From NCBI GenBank assembly GCA_935421135.1, contig OW285187.1:29761818-29825817 (forward strand): a DNA stretch of 64,000 nt, given 5' to 3'. Shown here one piece after another: positions 26,733-39,179 of this stretch. Position 1 is the stretch's first letter; the number at the start of each line of letters is the position of its first letter. Made by a program: the position numbers and the translations under genes. The stretch comes from Bugulina stolonifera. Lineage: Eukaryota > Bryozoa > Gymnolaemata > Cheilostomatida > Bugulidae. A model generated the notes under the pieces. That model was not told the DNA's origin, did not search any database, and worked only from the letters and a program-made list of their open reading frames with translations.

Positions 26733-29382
26733 GGTATGCTGACATATGAAGTGGTATTAGGCTGTCTGTAATAACATATTACCAATAATATAGTATGTTC
26801 ATAAATTGCAATAGCAACCTGTCTTTGTGCTCCTTCCAAGTCTAATATGAATTAAGAGGTTTAGCTAATTTATTTAATACACAGTACAACAATGCAACCT
26901 CACTTTATCCAATATGGTCTATTCATGTCTCCATGATCTTGTTACTTATATAAACAGAGTAAAGATACTAAACAATCCAATATCGCTGCCAATAAGTTTT
27001 TCTTTGAAAGAACTATAAATGATGTGTTTATAAACCTTACTGTGTAACTCAAATTGACAGCAAACTTATTAGACCGAGAGGTAAGTTTTCGTTGATTTAG
27101 TATTAGTAGATGCGCAATGTACATAAATGTACAATGCATGTATATATAGTACCTTAAACATATAAAAGTATATTTAGTATATGTTCATATAAAGTACACA
27201 CATATATAATTATTATATTATTTTCATATACCAAATACAAGGTTATTGTGTAACCTACCTTTCTACACCTACATTGTAGCCTATATGATGTTATGCTCCT
27301 AACACAAAACATAAAAAATACCTGTAAGCTTGTTATAAAATGAACATGGTTCGGTTACATAATGTGGTTATCTGATAAACACTTGTACAAGTTCCACGGC
27401 CCACTACTATGTATCTAACACTTATGGGACATGACTACCTCAAAAGTTAACAATCTTAAATGAATTTAAAAATGTTTACTTATAGACTTAAATTGACTAC
27501 GATAGCATTATTCTTCTTTCTAGTCAAATCAAGTACACTCTTTGATCTTATAAATCGTAACTGTAAAGAACTTCTGCAAACCTAATGTCAATGCCATGAT
27601 CCTTGAGGAAAATAAAGTTTAATGCAGATAAGGGAATTTTTATCTTAGATATTACATAATCGTAACAATGCTATTAGGTGCAGAAATATTATTAGCTACA
27701 ACAAACTTACCTGAAGAATAAGTAACACTTGCAAGTATTAACGTTTAAGTATCCCGTATGACTATGTATGCGACTATACAACTGATTATAGTTGATATTC
27801 TTGTTATCTCTGGTATTTATTACATGTAGATGTTTGCCTCAGTAGATGGTTACCAACAGTGAAACGAACAGTTAGATATCGTGACATTATATGTAACAAT
27901 TTAGCACCATGGCAGCATGCATTTCATTCAGTCAGCCAGTAATATCTTCAATAAATCATTACATCATAACATACAATATCGTATTTCCATTCAGAGTAGC
28001 TACTTCACTATTATGTCTGTTTATTACGTTTCATATTTATAGAAAATCAATTGCACTTGTGATTAGTAGAACTTGGTTATAAAAAATTAATTACCAGTAA
28101 ATCAACCAGAGATACTTATAAATTTCTTAGAGAGACTCATTGTTTAGCACAAATTCTAAATAATAGTATTATACGCCCCATAGGATTTATTATGATAACT
28201 TGCATAATATTGCTGCAGTGTTGCATAAAATATTCATAGAAATGTGATGAACAATTAGAATAACTTGAGGATTGACATTAACAAGAGGAGGGGAAATGGG
28301 AAATGTTCTGTCTATAATGGTAGAATGTCGTACAACATTGCATGTTTTGTTAACCTTGACACCGTAGTTCACCGAAACAACTCCATGCAGTAAGGAGAAA
28401 GGCAAATTACAATTTTACGAGTACTTGCCAATCGGCAATTTGTAGAGAAATTTTGTAGTGCTATGGTAAGAAGTATGTCTTACATAGACGTAGGTAACTC
28501 CAGAGCCGTTTATCCAATAAACGGCTCGGGGTAACTCTGTTCTTTTTGACGGTTCTAGGAGGGTCTTACTGGAAATTAGGCTGCCCTAACAGTTGAATGT
28601 GCTGCAGATCTCAGTGGCCTATTTAGCAGAGAAATTTGGCTGATAATTCCTGGGATTTAAATGCTTATATGAGTAGTGGATCACCATATGTTATTTAGAA
28701 GAACTACATGTATATCTTGTCTAGCAAAACATGTAACTAGCCAGGTCCACCCTTGCCCTATACCAAACATGTTGTCATGTTAAAAGTTAAGATGAAATAT
28801 TAATTATTAATATTCAAGCATAGATTTAACCAGTGTGTATCTCATCAGCAGTACTTGTGTGTAAATGATGGGTACTCAGTCTATTCTAACAGTGTATACA
28901 AAAGTAAACATGTAGGCCGGCTCTCTGTATATATAATGTACAGTTTGAGCTATTACATGTATATCCAAGGGACATTACTACAAGTCATGTTGTCTTTAGA
29001 GTAGAGGATATATTAAATCTGCAAATATGCAACAAAATTTTCTATCTTTATAAAGTTTCTAGTATTTTTAATAAGCTGATACACATACACAAACACATAC
29101 AGAGCATTTACATCCCCATCACGTTTCTAATTGCTAGATGCTACTTGAAATGCTATAAATGTAATAGATGGGTTACATGTAAGTATTGCAATTGAAGAGG
29201 CTCTTTGACATTTTGATTACAGGTGTCTGAGCTCAACTTGAGGGCTGCCATCAGGTGCCCTAGGTGCTTTGACTATCTCTTGACCGTTCATACATTGTAG
29301 CTTATATTACGTATATTCCTAATAATATTGCAGGCTGTGTATGTGTGCTGTGGTTGCTGTGGTTGCTGGGGCATCTCCTAAA
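26733..29382. other. intergenic, no gene recognised
   Basis: AT-rich. One compact hairpin (GAGCCGTTTA 28503-28512 with TAAACGGCTC 28518-28527) is visible. No coding exon is supported. Confidence 0.5.
28503..28527. repeat. 10-bp stem, 5-nt loop hairpin
   Basis: GAGCCGTTTA and TAAACGGCTC are perfect reverse complements around TCCAA. No U-tract or gene end adjoins it, so I do not call it a terminator. Confidence 0.85.
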
Positions 29383-32300
29383 CTAGCAATATGGATGCTC
29401 TTCCTTGATATGAAGTTGTAGTGAGCCCATAGCTCCCTCTGGAGTGGCATGGTAACCCATCTGGTTACAAGACTCTATGTTGGGACAGTAGGTGGGGCAC
29501 CTGTCAAAAATATTGGTGGAATAGGTTATTTAATTTCATGTACTTTTGGTACTAAACGTAGTCAAACACTCAAAACATATTGTTTACATTGTTGTGCATA
29601 TATGATAGTCCTAAACAGTCACCAAAAACTATTTATATGCCAAACCGTAGGAATAGGTTTACAGTTATAATAGGCATAAACAAATATATAAACTACGTAA
29701 TGCTATGTACATGTACATACTGGTACGCTTAATATAGCTATAATGTACAAATATACACAGTGCTCTTGTTGCAATATAACACAATGTCAAGCTAGTAAAA
29801 ATAATTCTGCCATATGAGGTAGAGAAATAGAATGTATTGAGCTATAATACTGAACTACAAATATTTGACCAGCTGTATGACCCAAAATGTACTAATTGGG
29901 TCTAACATGCAAGCACACAATCAATGAAAATTCTATATAGCATGGGAAATAATCGCTCAAAGTCAATTTTGATGCAAGTATACAAAAACAAAATTCCAAG
30001 GTTACATTCAAAAGTTGAGATATTCCACATCACATGATTGTATTTGTGGCGTGTGGGGCAATACCGCATCTACACATTCATGATGAAAGTATAATAGAGT
30101 AAAGAAAGGTTGACTTACTCGCCATTAGTAAGCTTCTCGTAGCTCTCACAAACGTAAGCTGTGAATGGACAGTTGCTATTAATAGATTCTGTGTAGATGT
30201 AAAGTGGCTGTAGGTGAGAATGAACCCATGTCAGTATCGGCACCCCCAATTCTCCACCATTTGGGTAGAAGTCGACATGACCCATTGGCTCAGTAGACAC
30301 TAGGGTAGTGTGGATGTTATCTACAGTGAGTATGTACTGCTGTAGAGGAGTAGTCAAAAAAGAGAATAACAGCGCTGGAAAACAACTGGAGTATAGGAGC
30401 TAGAAGATTGTAATGGTAAAGCACTAAAATTGTGTGTATTTAGCCTTTGGGCATCGCAAGTGGTTAGAGCACCTACAGAAATGTAAAACAGAAACAGAAC
30501 TAGATAAAGATAATAATATGAGTGAGGTGATAGTGTAATGTTTGGCTAACAGGGAAAAACACTCTATCCAGTATTCACTATGATATAAATAGATTGCTTC
30601 CTGTTATGTTTACAAGAATATGCATGAGTCATATTATTATATACTCAGTCAGTTGAATACAAGTTATCCACCTGTAAACATGCTATGTCTATGGGTCCAG
30701 CTGTAACACAGTAAATTAAGTATATAACACTGGCGACGAGGATGGCTGCTAAGACAGTGTTTGATAGGTATGACGGCAAGGAGGATATTGAGACGTATTT
30801 TGAGCGGTTGGACTTGTTCTTTGTGGTGCAGAAGACTCCGAATAACAAGAGAGTTCCGGTGCTGTTGAGTTCGGTTGGTGCGGAAGTGTATGGCATTTTG
30901 AAGGATTTGCTCAGCCCCGATGCCCCGAATGGAAAGACGTTACAGCAACTGAAGGAGGTATTGATAGGACACTATAAACCGCAGCCTCCAGTTATAGCGT
31001 CGAGGTTTACGTTTATGAGAGCATCTAAGCATGCTGATGAATCGGTCAATGACTATTTGCTGCGTATATGTAAGTTGGCTGTACCGTGTTCGTTCGGGGC
31101 GTTTCTGAATGACGCTCTGCTACTGGCTTTTGTAAGTGGGCTGCCTTTGAATGGTAATGTACAGAAGAGATTGTTGGGGGAGAAGGACCTGACATTGGAA
31201 CAAGCAGTAAGCCTGACAAATGCAATGGAGATGGCGAGGCTTGAGGTAACAGAACAAAGTACACCAAGTGTAGGGATTACAAGTGATACGGAGAACGTGA
31301 ACCAAGTAGGTCGGAAGATGTTTAGACAAGGTGACAAAAATGTGAGATGTTATTGTTGCGGTAGGTTTGGGCATATTGTTTCCCGCTGCAGATACAAAGA
31401 TCTTACATGTAACAAATGTGGAAAAAAGGGACATCTGATGAAAGTTTGCAACGGGCAAGGAGTAAAACATATAGAGGACGCTGGTGCAGTGGATGAAAGC
31501 AGTGAAAACCAGTATGTATACAAAGTGCATCAGAACAATCGCGGGGCATACGTGGTTTCGGTTAGCATAAATGGGAAACCAGTTGTGATGGAGATAGACA
31601 CTGGAGCAGCAGTCTCGTTAATGTGTCACAGTCAGTGGAAGGAACTATTCCCAGAAGGCAGTCTAAGGCAGTATAGAGGGGGAATGCTAAAATCCTATAC
31701 AAAGGATGTGATTGCAGTAAGAGGTGAAGCCCTAGTAGATGTTGGTTACCAGGATAAGTCACATAAGTTACCCTTGATTGTTGTGTCTGGAGAGCAGCGA
31801 CCTCCACTCTTAGGTAGAGACTGGCTAGCACAGGTTAGACTAGACTGGTTGTCAGTTAGTCAAATACAAAAGCTAGAACCAGAGGATGTTGAGGATGGAG
31901 GCATTTTCCAAACCGGTATTGGGACAATAAGAGGATACAAAGCAGAAATTGAGGTAAAAGATGGCACAAAACCTATCTTCTGTAAGGCAAGACCGGTAGC
32001 TTACGCATTAAAGGACAAGGTGGGTCATGAATTAGATCGGCTAGTAGCTGAAGGGGTTTTGGAACCGGTTAATCATAGCGATTGGGCATCTCCAATAGTG
32101 GTGGTGCCTAAGCCTAATGGGGCTATTAGACTATGTGGGGATTTCAAGGTCTCCATTAATCAGAGTTTGAAGCAGCATAATCACCCAATTCCTTGTATAG
32201 AGGATATTTTAGCTGGTCTGGCCGGTAAACGAGTGTTTACCAAGTTGGACCTCAGTCAGGCCTATCAGCAGCTACAGTTAGATGAGGATAGTAAGGATTA

Positions 32301-35300
32301 CCTGGTGATTAATACACATAAAGGACTCTATCGGCATACCAGATTGGCGTATGGTATTTCAACAGCTCCTGCTATTTTTCAGTCGGTAATGGAGCGGATG
32401 CTAGCTGGACTGCCGGTTGCAATATATTTGGATGATGTACTTATTGGTTCTAAATCGGACGAAGAACACGAGTCGATACTCAAGAGAGTGTTGGCACGAC
32501 TAGATGAGCATGGAGTTCGCTTGCGCAAAGATAAATGTGAGTTTCGTAAGAGTGAACTAACTTACTTGGGACACACGATTAGTAAGGAGGGTATTAGTCC
32601 TACAGACGAGAAGGTAGAGGCTCTAAGGGGAGCGGCAACACCTACCAATGTCTCAGAGCTAAGGAGTTTTCTGGGAGCCGTGAACTTTTATGGGAAGTTT
32701 ATCAAAAACTTATCTACACTATTGGCTCCACTCCACAGACTGCTCAATAAGGAGGTAGTATGGGATTGGAATGAGTCTTGTAGGCAGACATTTGCTAAAT
32801 GTAAGGAGTTGTTGTCAGGGAGTTCCGTGTTGGTTCATTATGACCAGAAACTACCTATAAAGCTAAGTTGTGACGCCTCCTCCTATGGGGTTGGAGCGGT
32901 GTTGAGCCATGTTGTGGAAGGAAATGAACGACCAGTAGCTTTTGGTTCTAGAACTCTAACAGACGCAGAGAAGAACTACAGCCAGATAGAAAAAGAGGCG
33001 TTGGCACTGAAATATGGGATCACTAAGTTCCACAAATACCTGTACGGCAAAAAGTTTGTATTAGTAACAGATCATAAGCCACTTCAAGCCTTGCTGGGGC
33101 CGAAAGTTGGAATACCCACTTTAGCAGCCGCTAGAATGCAACGGTGGGCCCTGATTCTGGCAGCGTATGAGTATGACATTGAGTACAGGCCGGGAAAGGA
33201 GCACGGTAATGCGGATATGCTGTCACGGTTTCCAGTTAATCAAATTGAGGTCGAAGTGGCAACGATAGAAGGAGTGAACTCGATGCTAGGCAGTTTACCA
33301 GTCAGTTCCGATGAAATAGCCAGGCAGACTGCAAGTGATTCTAAATTGTCACGTGTGATGCTGTATGTTATGGAGGGCTGGCCCCGCAACATGGTCAACG
33401 AAGAATTGGAGGCATTTTGTAGGAACAGAGACTATTTATCAGTAGATCAAGGTTGTTTAGTCTATGGCTACCGAGTAGTAATTCCCCATTCTCTGCAAGA
33501 ACGCATCTTAGCGGAGCTACACGAGACGCATGCTGGGATAGTGAAGATGAAGGCAGTGGCGCGCAGTTTTATTTGGTGGCCAAGCTTGGACAAAGATATT
33601 GACGCATGGGTGAAAGAATGTGTTGAGTGCTCAGCGTACCAGAGGAGCCCTGCGACAGCCCCTTTAAGACCATGGCCATGGGCAGAGAGGCCGATGCAAA
33701 GGATACACGTTGACTATTGTGAGTTTCAGAGTACTCAGATTTTAGTGATAGTCGATGTTCACTCAAAATGGATAGAAGCGGTTCCAGTCAGCAGCACTAC
33801 GGCGAGTGCAACATGTCAGGTGGTAAGGCGGTTTGTTGCAGCGTACGGCTGCCCGGAAGAACTAGTCTCTGATAATGGACCTCGGTTTGCTTCAGAAGAA
33901 TTTGCTTGGTTCTGCAGGATGAACGGTATTAGGCACATTCTGGTTCCGCCATATCATGCAGCCAGCAATGGGGCTGCTGAGAGGGCGGTGCAGGTTATAA
34001 AGTCAAGCATGTATAAGATGAAACATTTAAAACTTCATATAGCGTTAGCTAATGTGCTTATGAGGTATAGGATGACACCGCACAGCACTACGGGACGGAG
34101 GCCAGATGAGTTGTTTTTAAAGCGGCAGATACGTAGCCGGCTGTCATTGGTACGACCATCACTGACAACGCCTGTGGGAATCCAACAGGATAATCAGAAG
34201 AGATACCATGACAAGTCGGTTAGTTTGAGAGGGTTTGGAGCTGGTGAGAAAGTGTCTGTGAAGGAGGGAAGGCAAGGCGGTGCAGGCCCTAGGTGGCTAG
34301 AAGGTGAAATTGTGAAAGTTAAGGGCACGCATGGATACTTGGTGAGAGTAAATGGCCGAGTGAGGTATTGTCATATTGACCATCTAAAGAAAGCATCACA
34401 GGAGTTCAGAAAGCCAAATACGGAAACAATACCAGGGCCAATTGTGACAAATAGACCTATCGTACCAATACTACCAACAACCACAACTCACAATACGGTT
34501 CCCGATAGTAATGAGGAAGATAATAGCGACCCTGTACGTATAGAGCCAGAAACAACGACAGTTCGCCGTAGTCCTAGGGTATCGCAGCCACCAGTACGTT
34601 ATAGTGAGGAGTACCCTGGATATAAGTAATGGACACCGTACCATAACGTCTGTGGTTCAGACTAACAATAATTAGAGTGACTACTAGTTTTATTATAATA
34701 ATGGTATGTATTTTTTTAAAGCACTGACACCGTTCAAAGTTAGCGTGGAGGAGTGTAATGTTTGGCTAACAGGGAAAAACACTCTATCCAGTATTCACTA
34801 TGATATAAATAGATTGCTTCCTGTTATGTTTACAAGAATATGCATGAGTCATATTATTATATACTCAGTCAGTTGAATACAAGTTATCCACCTGTAAACA
34901 TGCTATGTCTATGGGTCCAGCTGTAACACAGTAAATTAAGTATATAACAGATAGTACTGGAGGAATGGCAAATTAATATTTTCATATCAACAACCATTAA
35001 TTTGGTATCTGATCGTCTCCCTCCCTTTTTCCATCTTTTAGTATGGGCTTAAAAGGTTACAGCTTCCATTAGATACTGAGAATCTAGTATAATATACAAA
35101 GAGATAAATTGGAAGCTGCAGTAAGTGTGACCTGAAGAAGGTTAGGCAATCCATGCCTGTAGCTTTGGAGAATTGTACGTGTATGTCCACATGTTTAATT
35201 GGCAAGAATAGTCCTCTGGGATAGGCTAAAATAGAACAGACTGCTTGGCATGGGTTTAGCATACAAAGACTATCGGTCATGCTCTAGCATGCTCCACGAT

Positions 35301-38300
35301 GCCCGGAGAGAGTTGACCACACAGACTTCCAGGGTTTCCTAATTACAACCAACTACATGTAAATTGATAAGAAAATAGATTTATTTTATTGCTAACAATT
35401 TGAACCCAATTTAATCAAGTATCATGCTTGGTGTGATGTTTACATAGTATTCAAATTAAGATACATATTCCTTATCGACTTCGGGAAGAGGAAATTATAA
35501 TCAGCAAATTGCTTAATTTGAAACGTCTGCGACACTAAATAATCGCTTGAGGAAAATAACAAATTTTAACAATGGCTTACAACTAAAGCTATCAGATGCG
35601 TAACATTAGGTGTGTAGACACAAGCAGATTGCTCTGTGTCCTAATCACAAACGATGATTCAAGTAATTCAACATTTACCTCTTGGAGGGAAACTTGCACA
35701 ACTTTTGGTTTTATATCAGAAGGTGCATTTCCTTGACTGCAGCAAGTTTCATACAAGTATGCAGAATAACACGAATACTGACCAGTCATAAAATATGACC
35801 TCAGCTAGCTCAATGTATGCTGCGAGTTTGGCCCTATATCCATCTGTAGGCATATCCATTTTAACTCCACCTAAATATCTACTCGGGTACCTTTACTATT
35901 AGCTAAACCTACCAACAAAGTCAGCATCTTCAGAGCCCAATGTGTCGCTGGGATCGGATAAGTTGAAGCCGGGCTGAGCTGGATCCAGACCTGGTAACAA
36001 CACATAAAATGTAATAACACATACATACACATATTATACTATGCGTGACTGTAACATGTATGCCGTGGACCACTATCCCAGCTCTGGCTACAATAGGCTT
36101 ACTTACATAGTTGGCAAGTGTGGACATCTCTCTATGTCTTTGATTGCATAGAGCGATTGGTAACTGAATGTTTTGCAACTGATCTATCAGTTGAGGTACA
36201 GTATGGGTCTATTTTCAAATTGTACTTTCACCAAACATGGGCCTTGTATTGCAATGGTATTTTTGAGCAGTTGTAAATTTCAATTTGAGAACATCGCTTG
36301 TTGACAGTCATATTGTATGCACTAAATAGTGTATTGAAAATATTGGAAAATATTCCTTTCTGATCATTATTTGATAACTCGCTCAAAACCTGTAAAGTCA
36401 TACAGCAGTTCATATATAAAAGCGCAAACAGCTCAAAGCACCAATGCAACAGGCTTAGTTCATACGTCCCCAACTGGCCTCATTGATTCATAGTGAACTA
36501 AATAAGCTAAAAGCTCCTGAGTCATGTGAATATTAAATTCGATATTTACATATTAACATAACATATACACATATAACTGATTCCTACAGGGATTTCCTCA
36601 TGATGGCAAGGTCGGTGGGGCTGCTGACCTTTGTTCAAACAGTATGTCGGGTTTGATTGCGTTTAACAGGGAACACTGGTAAACAATAACAGACTATAGT
36701 TGGTGCCACTGTTGGTGCCAGGTAGTGCTGACCCCGAGTCCTGATTTCTTCCGGTTAGTCTAATCATTGTTTGCCAAAATACTGACTGTTTTCAGATTTA
36801 GAATTCTATTGTTATTTGATTCAAAGAGTGTAAACAATCTCAACCTTCAACCCTATCGACACGCTATTACTACAGACCTGTGATGTCAATGGAGTGCAGA
36901 GGTGACAGCAATACACATTTTTTATGACTTTAGATTGTTTGAATTGTTAGTAAAATGAATTTATATTTAACTCTATCATGTTGCATGATCACAGTTGATA
37001 GTTCTAAGAGTTGTAACTGTATGTGCTTGGAATTTCCGTTACTACCACACACTCATATAATGCATAACGTGTTCTCATAAAAACAAGGACACAGATGAAG
37101 CCCAGCGTAAATGTGTTTGAAGAAAAAGTTGGCAATTATTGCAATATTATATAATATGCCTATGAGAGATCAACGTGTAAGGCAAACATTGTTATAAATG
37201 TACCACCTTATGAGCATTTATTAAACTAAAAATGGTAAAATTGTGCTCACCTGAGATTCTACCAATCTTTGGGTCTTGTATGTGTTTACCGGCAGCCCCA
37301 GCTGCTTGACCACCGAGGCTGTGACCAATGATGTGCACTTTGGAGTAATTCAAGCCGTAGTTAGTATGCAGCCAGGTGACAAAGTCTGCCACATCCTTAC
37401 CGACCTTCTGAGCAGAGAGCTTGGCAGAGAAGTAGTTGAGGTCAACGGATCCATCACTCCAGTCTACCTCTATGAAGTTACAGTCTTCCTGGAAACATAA
37501 CGGCAACTCCGAGTCTGAGATTCAGTAAGACATGCTGTGCATATACAGTGTTACAGCGTTACTCGTACATAGCATTATAGTTACAAAAGTTTATTGGTAA
37601 GACAGTTTTAAAACTACGGGAGTGTTTGACAACCAGTGGGAAAACGAATGTCAAGTAAATGCAGTTGGCGAACCCCCAATGCTCTTGTCCCAAGCGCAAA
37701 TACTATTGTTAAAAATTATACCTTTTAACTGAAAGCTAAGAAATGTAGAAAGATGGTAGTATAATGGCAGTAGGAGTGGTTTGAACCTATATTGATATGG
37801 ACATTGTAGTTGCTACTTGTAAGTAAAACTGTCAATTTGTCTACATTTGGTGATAACATGCTGCTAAATATTTTATCACACAGATGCCACGTAGCATATC
37901 TCTTACATTACCTTCCGATGTGCTATATCCTAGAAAGCGGGCAGGGGCAGTGCAAAAAAGAATAGAACAATTTCTACGAGTATTAATAGACTTTATAATA
38001 ACATGGCCAACAGAAAGCTAGGGAAGAATAGCTTCCAACGGAAGTTGGTGGAACCCTAAGTGTCAAAAGGTATGTAGAGATGGCCACTCACATATTTTAG
38101 CATCGCTTGCCTCATCTCACGGATGTACCAGTTCCAGCTACCACCAAACCATCCATGTATAAAGAACTTTGTGGGTAGTCTGGCATCAAATTTACTCTTG
38201 CTCATAGCACCCGCATTCTTTCCAATAGCCTGACCAGTGCCTGTGCCGAACGTGTCACTGTTTCTTCTGAAAACGTCAAACATGAAGTACTGAGAATTTG

Positions 38301-39179
38301 ACAGATCTTGACTCTTTCATATGGACATGATCAATATTTTGTGGCTCCCATCGGAGAACATGCTATATTTAATAATTATTGTATGCAATTGACTCTTTGA
38401 CATCCTAAAAGTACCACTTTCAGAGAAAATCCAAAGTACCTGATAAATCTACATACACAGTTGAACAGCAACAAATGTTGATCACAGCTTTTATTACCGA
38501 ATAGCCTGCTGATACTATGCTACATGTTAGATCAAAAAAAGGAGTTAAGCTAATCACTATTGCTGTGTAGCTGTGCGCCCTACCTGGTGTACAATTCAAA
38601 TTTAGTCATGTCATTGGCAAAGGGGTCTGGAGGGGCATTGCTTGAAAACAGCCATCCTGAAAAAAAAACAAGCTGGTATGAGAATGTTTGTTTACTGTTT
38701 CCCTCGTCATTCATTCACAAATTATGCTGTTAAACTGTTAAGATAAAAATGATCCGTATGAATATAGAAGTTCATACCAGTAAATATTTTCCTATCCATG
38801 TACTTCTACTACTGTGTTTGAACAACCGATACAAAGGGTCAATAATCTAACAGAATCACGTCATCAAATAGATCTCAACAGGAAAAGCGTTAATGATTTG
38901 TAATGAACACAACACTGTTTACGTTTTTAGTGAGCTCAACACTGTTCAATACAATATCACGTTTTCTATATACTAAACCTCTAATAAACGTATTCATTGA
39001 ATAAAAAGGAATGAAATTATTTGAACAATATCAATGCCCATGTTTTTAATTTAAACTACTCGTGCGGAGGAAATGAACGATCACCGTAACAGTAACAATA
39101 TTGTACCCAATGTGTACTTACCACTGGTGACTACAAATAAATATGCAGAAAATATGCATATGTAGAGCTTTGATGCCAT
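29383..39179 (-). CDS. secreted pancreatic-lipase-family enzyme (lipase/PLA1-like)
   Basis: Alpha/beta-hydrolase of the pancreatic lipase family, acting outside the cell on glycerolipid esters. Exons: 39179-39122, 38656-38584, 38266-38092, 37488-37251, 35990-35913, 30320-30119, 29500-29383. These total 942 nt, 313 aa, with all phases consistent. Residues 1-19 form a hydrophobic signal peptide. TKFFIHGWFGG is the oxyanion-side motif. The triad reads Ser159 in GHSLGG, Asp184 in GLDPA and His243 in HSHL before YIYTESI. Exon 6 opens DNIHTT, continuous with DADFV of exon 5. The C-terminus has the Cys pattern CPTYCPNIESC followed by NQMGYH and ends in PYC. Only ~59 residues separate Asp and His, so the lid is short, and there is no PLAT domain. 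This is nearer PLA1-like members than classical triglyceride lipase, but substrate is not decided by sequence. Intron 5 contains a complete Gypsy element on the other strand. Confidence 0.92.
30534..30729 (+). repeat. 5' LTR of Gypsy element
   Basis: 196 bp, starting TGTAATGTTTGG and ending TATATAACA (TG...CA), identical to 34754-34949 by direct reading. Confidence 0.97.
30731..30745 (+). promoter_or_regulatory. reverse-transcription primer binding site, tRNA-Ser type
   Basis: TGGCGACGAGGATGG begins one base after the LTR. It is complementary to the 3' end of animal tRNA-Ser(GCU) including CCA, as I remember that family (15 nt). The gag-pol ATG (30742-30744) lies inside this site. Confidence 0.75.
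30742..34629 (+). CDS. Gypsy gag-pol polyprotein
   Basis: A single 1295-residue frame encoding all retrotransposition functions. Order: Gag (~1-200); two CCHC zinc knuckles (~202-240, CYCCGRFGHIVSRC and CNKCGKKGHLMKVC); aspartic protease with DTGA (~286); reverse transcriptase with YLDD (~561); RNase H (DASSYGVG ~709); integrase zinc domain HX3H...CX2C (~926-960); and integrase core D-D-E (HVDY ~989, SDNG ~1043, NGAAER ~1078). A Pro/Thr-rich tail follows. The RT-RNH-IN order defines Ty3/Gypsy; the general look suggests the Mag-like lineages common in invertebrates, which is inference. Gag and Pol share one frame, so no frameshift is needed. No stop codon or frameshift breaks it. Confidence 0.96.
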   Translation: MAAKTVFDRYDGKEDIETYFERLDLFFVVQKTPNNKRVPVLLSSVGAEVYGILKDLLSPDAPNGKTLQQLKEVLIGHYKPQPPVIASRFTFMRASKHADESVNDYLLRICKLAVPCSFGAFLNDALLLAFVSGLPLNGNVQKRLLGEKDLTLEQAVSLTNAMEMARLEVTEQSTPSVGITSDTENVNQVGRKMFRQGDKNVRCYCCGRFGHIVSRCRYKDLTCNKCGKKGHLMKVCNGQGVKHIEDAGAVDESSENQYVYKVHQNNRGAYVVSVSINGKPVVMEIDTGAAVSLMCHSQWKELFPEGSLRQYRGGMLKSYTKDVIAVRGEALVDVGYQDKSHKLPLIVVSGEQRPPLLGRDWLAQVRLDWLSVSQIQKLEPEDVEDGGIFQTGIGTIRGYKAEIEVKDGTKPIFCKARPVAYALKDKVGHELDRLVAEGVLEPVNHSDWASPIVVVPKPNGAIRLCGDFKVSINQSLKQHNHPIPCIEDILAGLAGKRVFTKLDLSQAYQQLQLDEDSKDYLVINTHKGLYRHTRLAYGISTAPAIFQSVMERMLAGLPVAIYLDDVLIGSKSDEEHESILKRVLARLDEHGVRLRKDKCEFRKSELTYLGHTISKEGISPTDEKVEALRGAATPTNVSELRSFLGAVNFYGKFIKNLSTLLAPLHRLLNKEVVWDWNESCRQTFAKCKELLSGSSVLVHYDQKLPIKLSCDASSYGVGAVLSHVVEGNERPVAFGSRTLTDAEKNYSQIEKEALALKYGITKFHKYLYGKKFVLVTDHKPLQALLGPKVGIPTLAAARMQRWALILAAYEYDIEYRPGKEHGNADMLSRFPVNQIEVEVATIEGVNSMLGSLPVSSDEIARQTASDSKLSRVMLYVMEGWPRNMVNEELEAFCRNRDYLSVDQGCLVYGYRVVIPHSLQERILAELHETHAGIVKMKAVARSFIWWPSLDKDIDAWVKECVECSAYQRSPATAPLRPWPWAERPMQRIHVDYCEFQSTQILVIVDVHSKWIEAVPVSSTTASATCQVVRRFVAAYGCPEELVSDNGPRFASEEFAWFCRMNGIRHILVPPYHAASNGAAERAVQVIKSSMYKMKHLKLHIALANVLMRYRMTPHSTTGRRPDELFLKRQIRSRLSLVRPSLTTPVGIQQDNQKRYHDKSVSLRGFGAGEKVSVKEGRQGGAGPRWLEGEIVKVKGTHGYLVRVNGRVRYCHIDHLKKASQEFRKPNTETIPGPIVTNRPIVPILPTTTTHNTVPDSNEEDNSDPVRIEPETTTVRRSPRVSQPPVRYSEEYPGYK
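34747..34753 (+). promoter_or_regulatory. polypurine tract of Gypsy element
   Basis: GGAGGAG directly abuts the 3' LTR, the normal position for the plus-strand primer. Confidence 0.7.
34754..34949 (+). repeat. 3' LTR of Gypsy element
   Basis: 196 bp, identical to the 5' LTR and followed by the GATAG target duplication. Confidence 0.97.

Larger units (their letters stand above)
30529..34954 (+). mobile_element. complete Ty3/Gypsy LTR retrotransposon with TSD
   Basis: The element spans 30534-34949. It is bounded by identical 196-bp LTRs and flanked by the 5-bp target duplication GATAG at 30529-30533 and 34950-34954. It has a tRNA primer site directly after the 5' LTR, one gag-pol frame (30742-34629) and a purine tract (GGAGGAG) against the 3' LTR. 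It lies in lipase intron 5 in antisense orientation and makes up about 4.4 kb of that 5.6-kb intron. There is no env. Identical LTRs and intact coding indicate a very recent insertion. Confidence 0.97.

Noticed and set aside
31120..31530. 136-residue minus-strand frame inside the Gypsy element
   Set aside because: It is the antisense of the zinc-knuckle region of gag-pol, not an independent gene.
36596..36682. Short + strand frame (GFPHDGKVGGAADLC...) after a TACAG motif inside the lipase intron
   Set aside because: It looks protein-like but is only ~28 codons, antisense to the host gene and without a partner exon; may be a transposon scrap.
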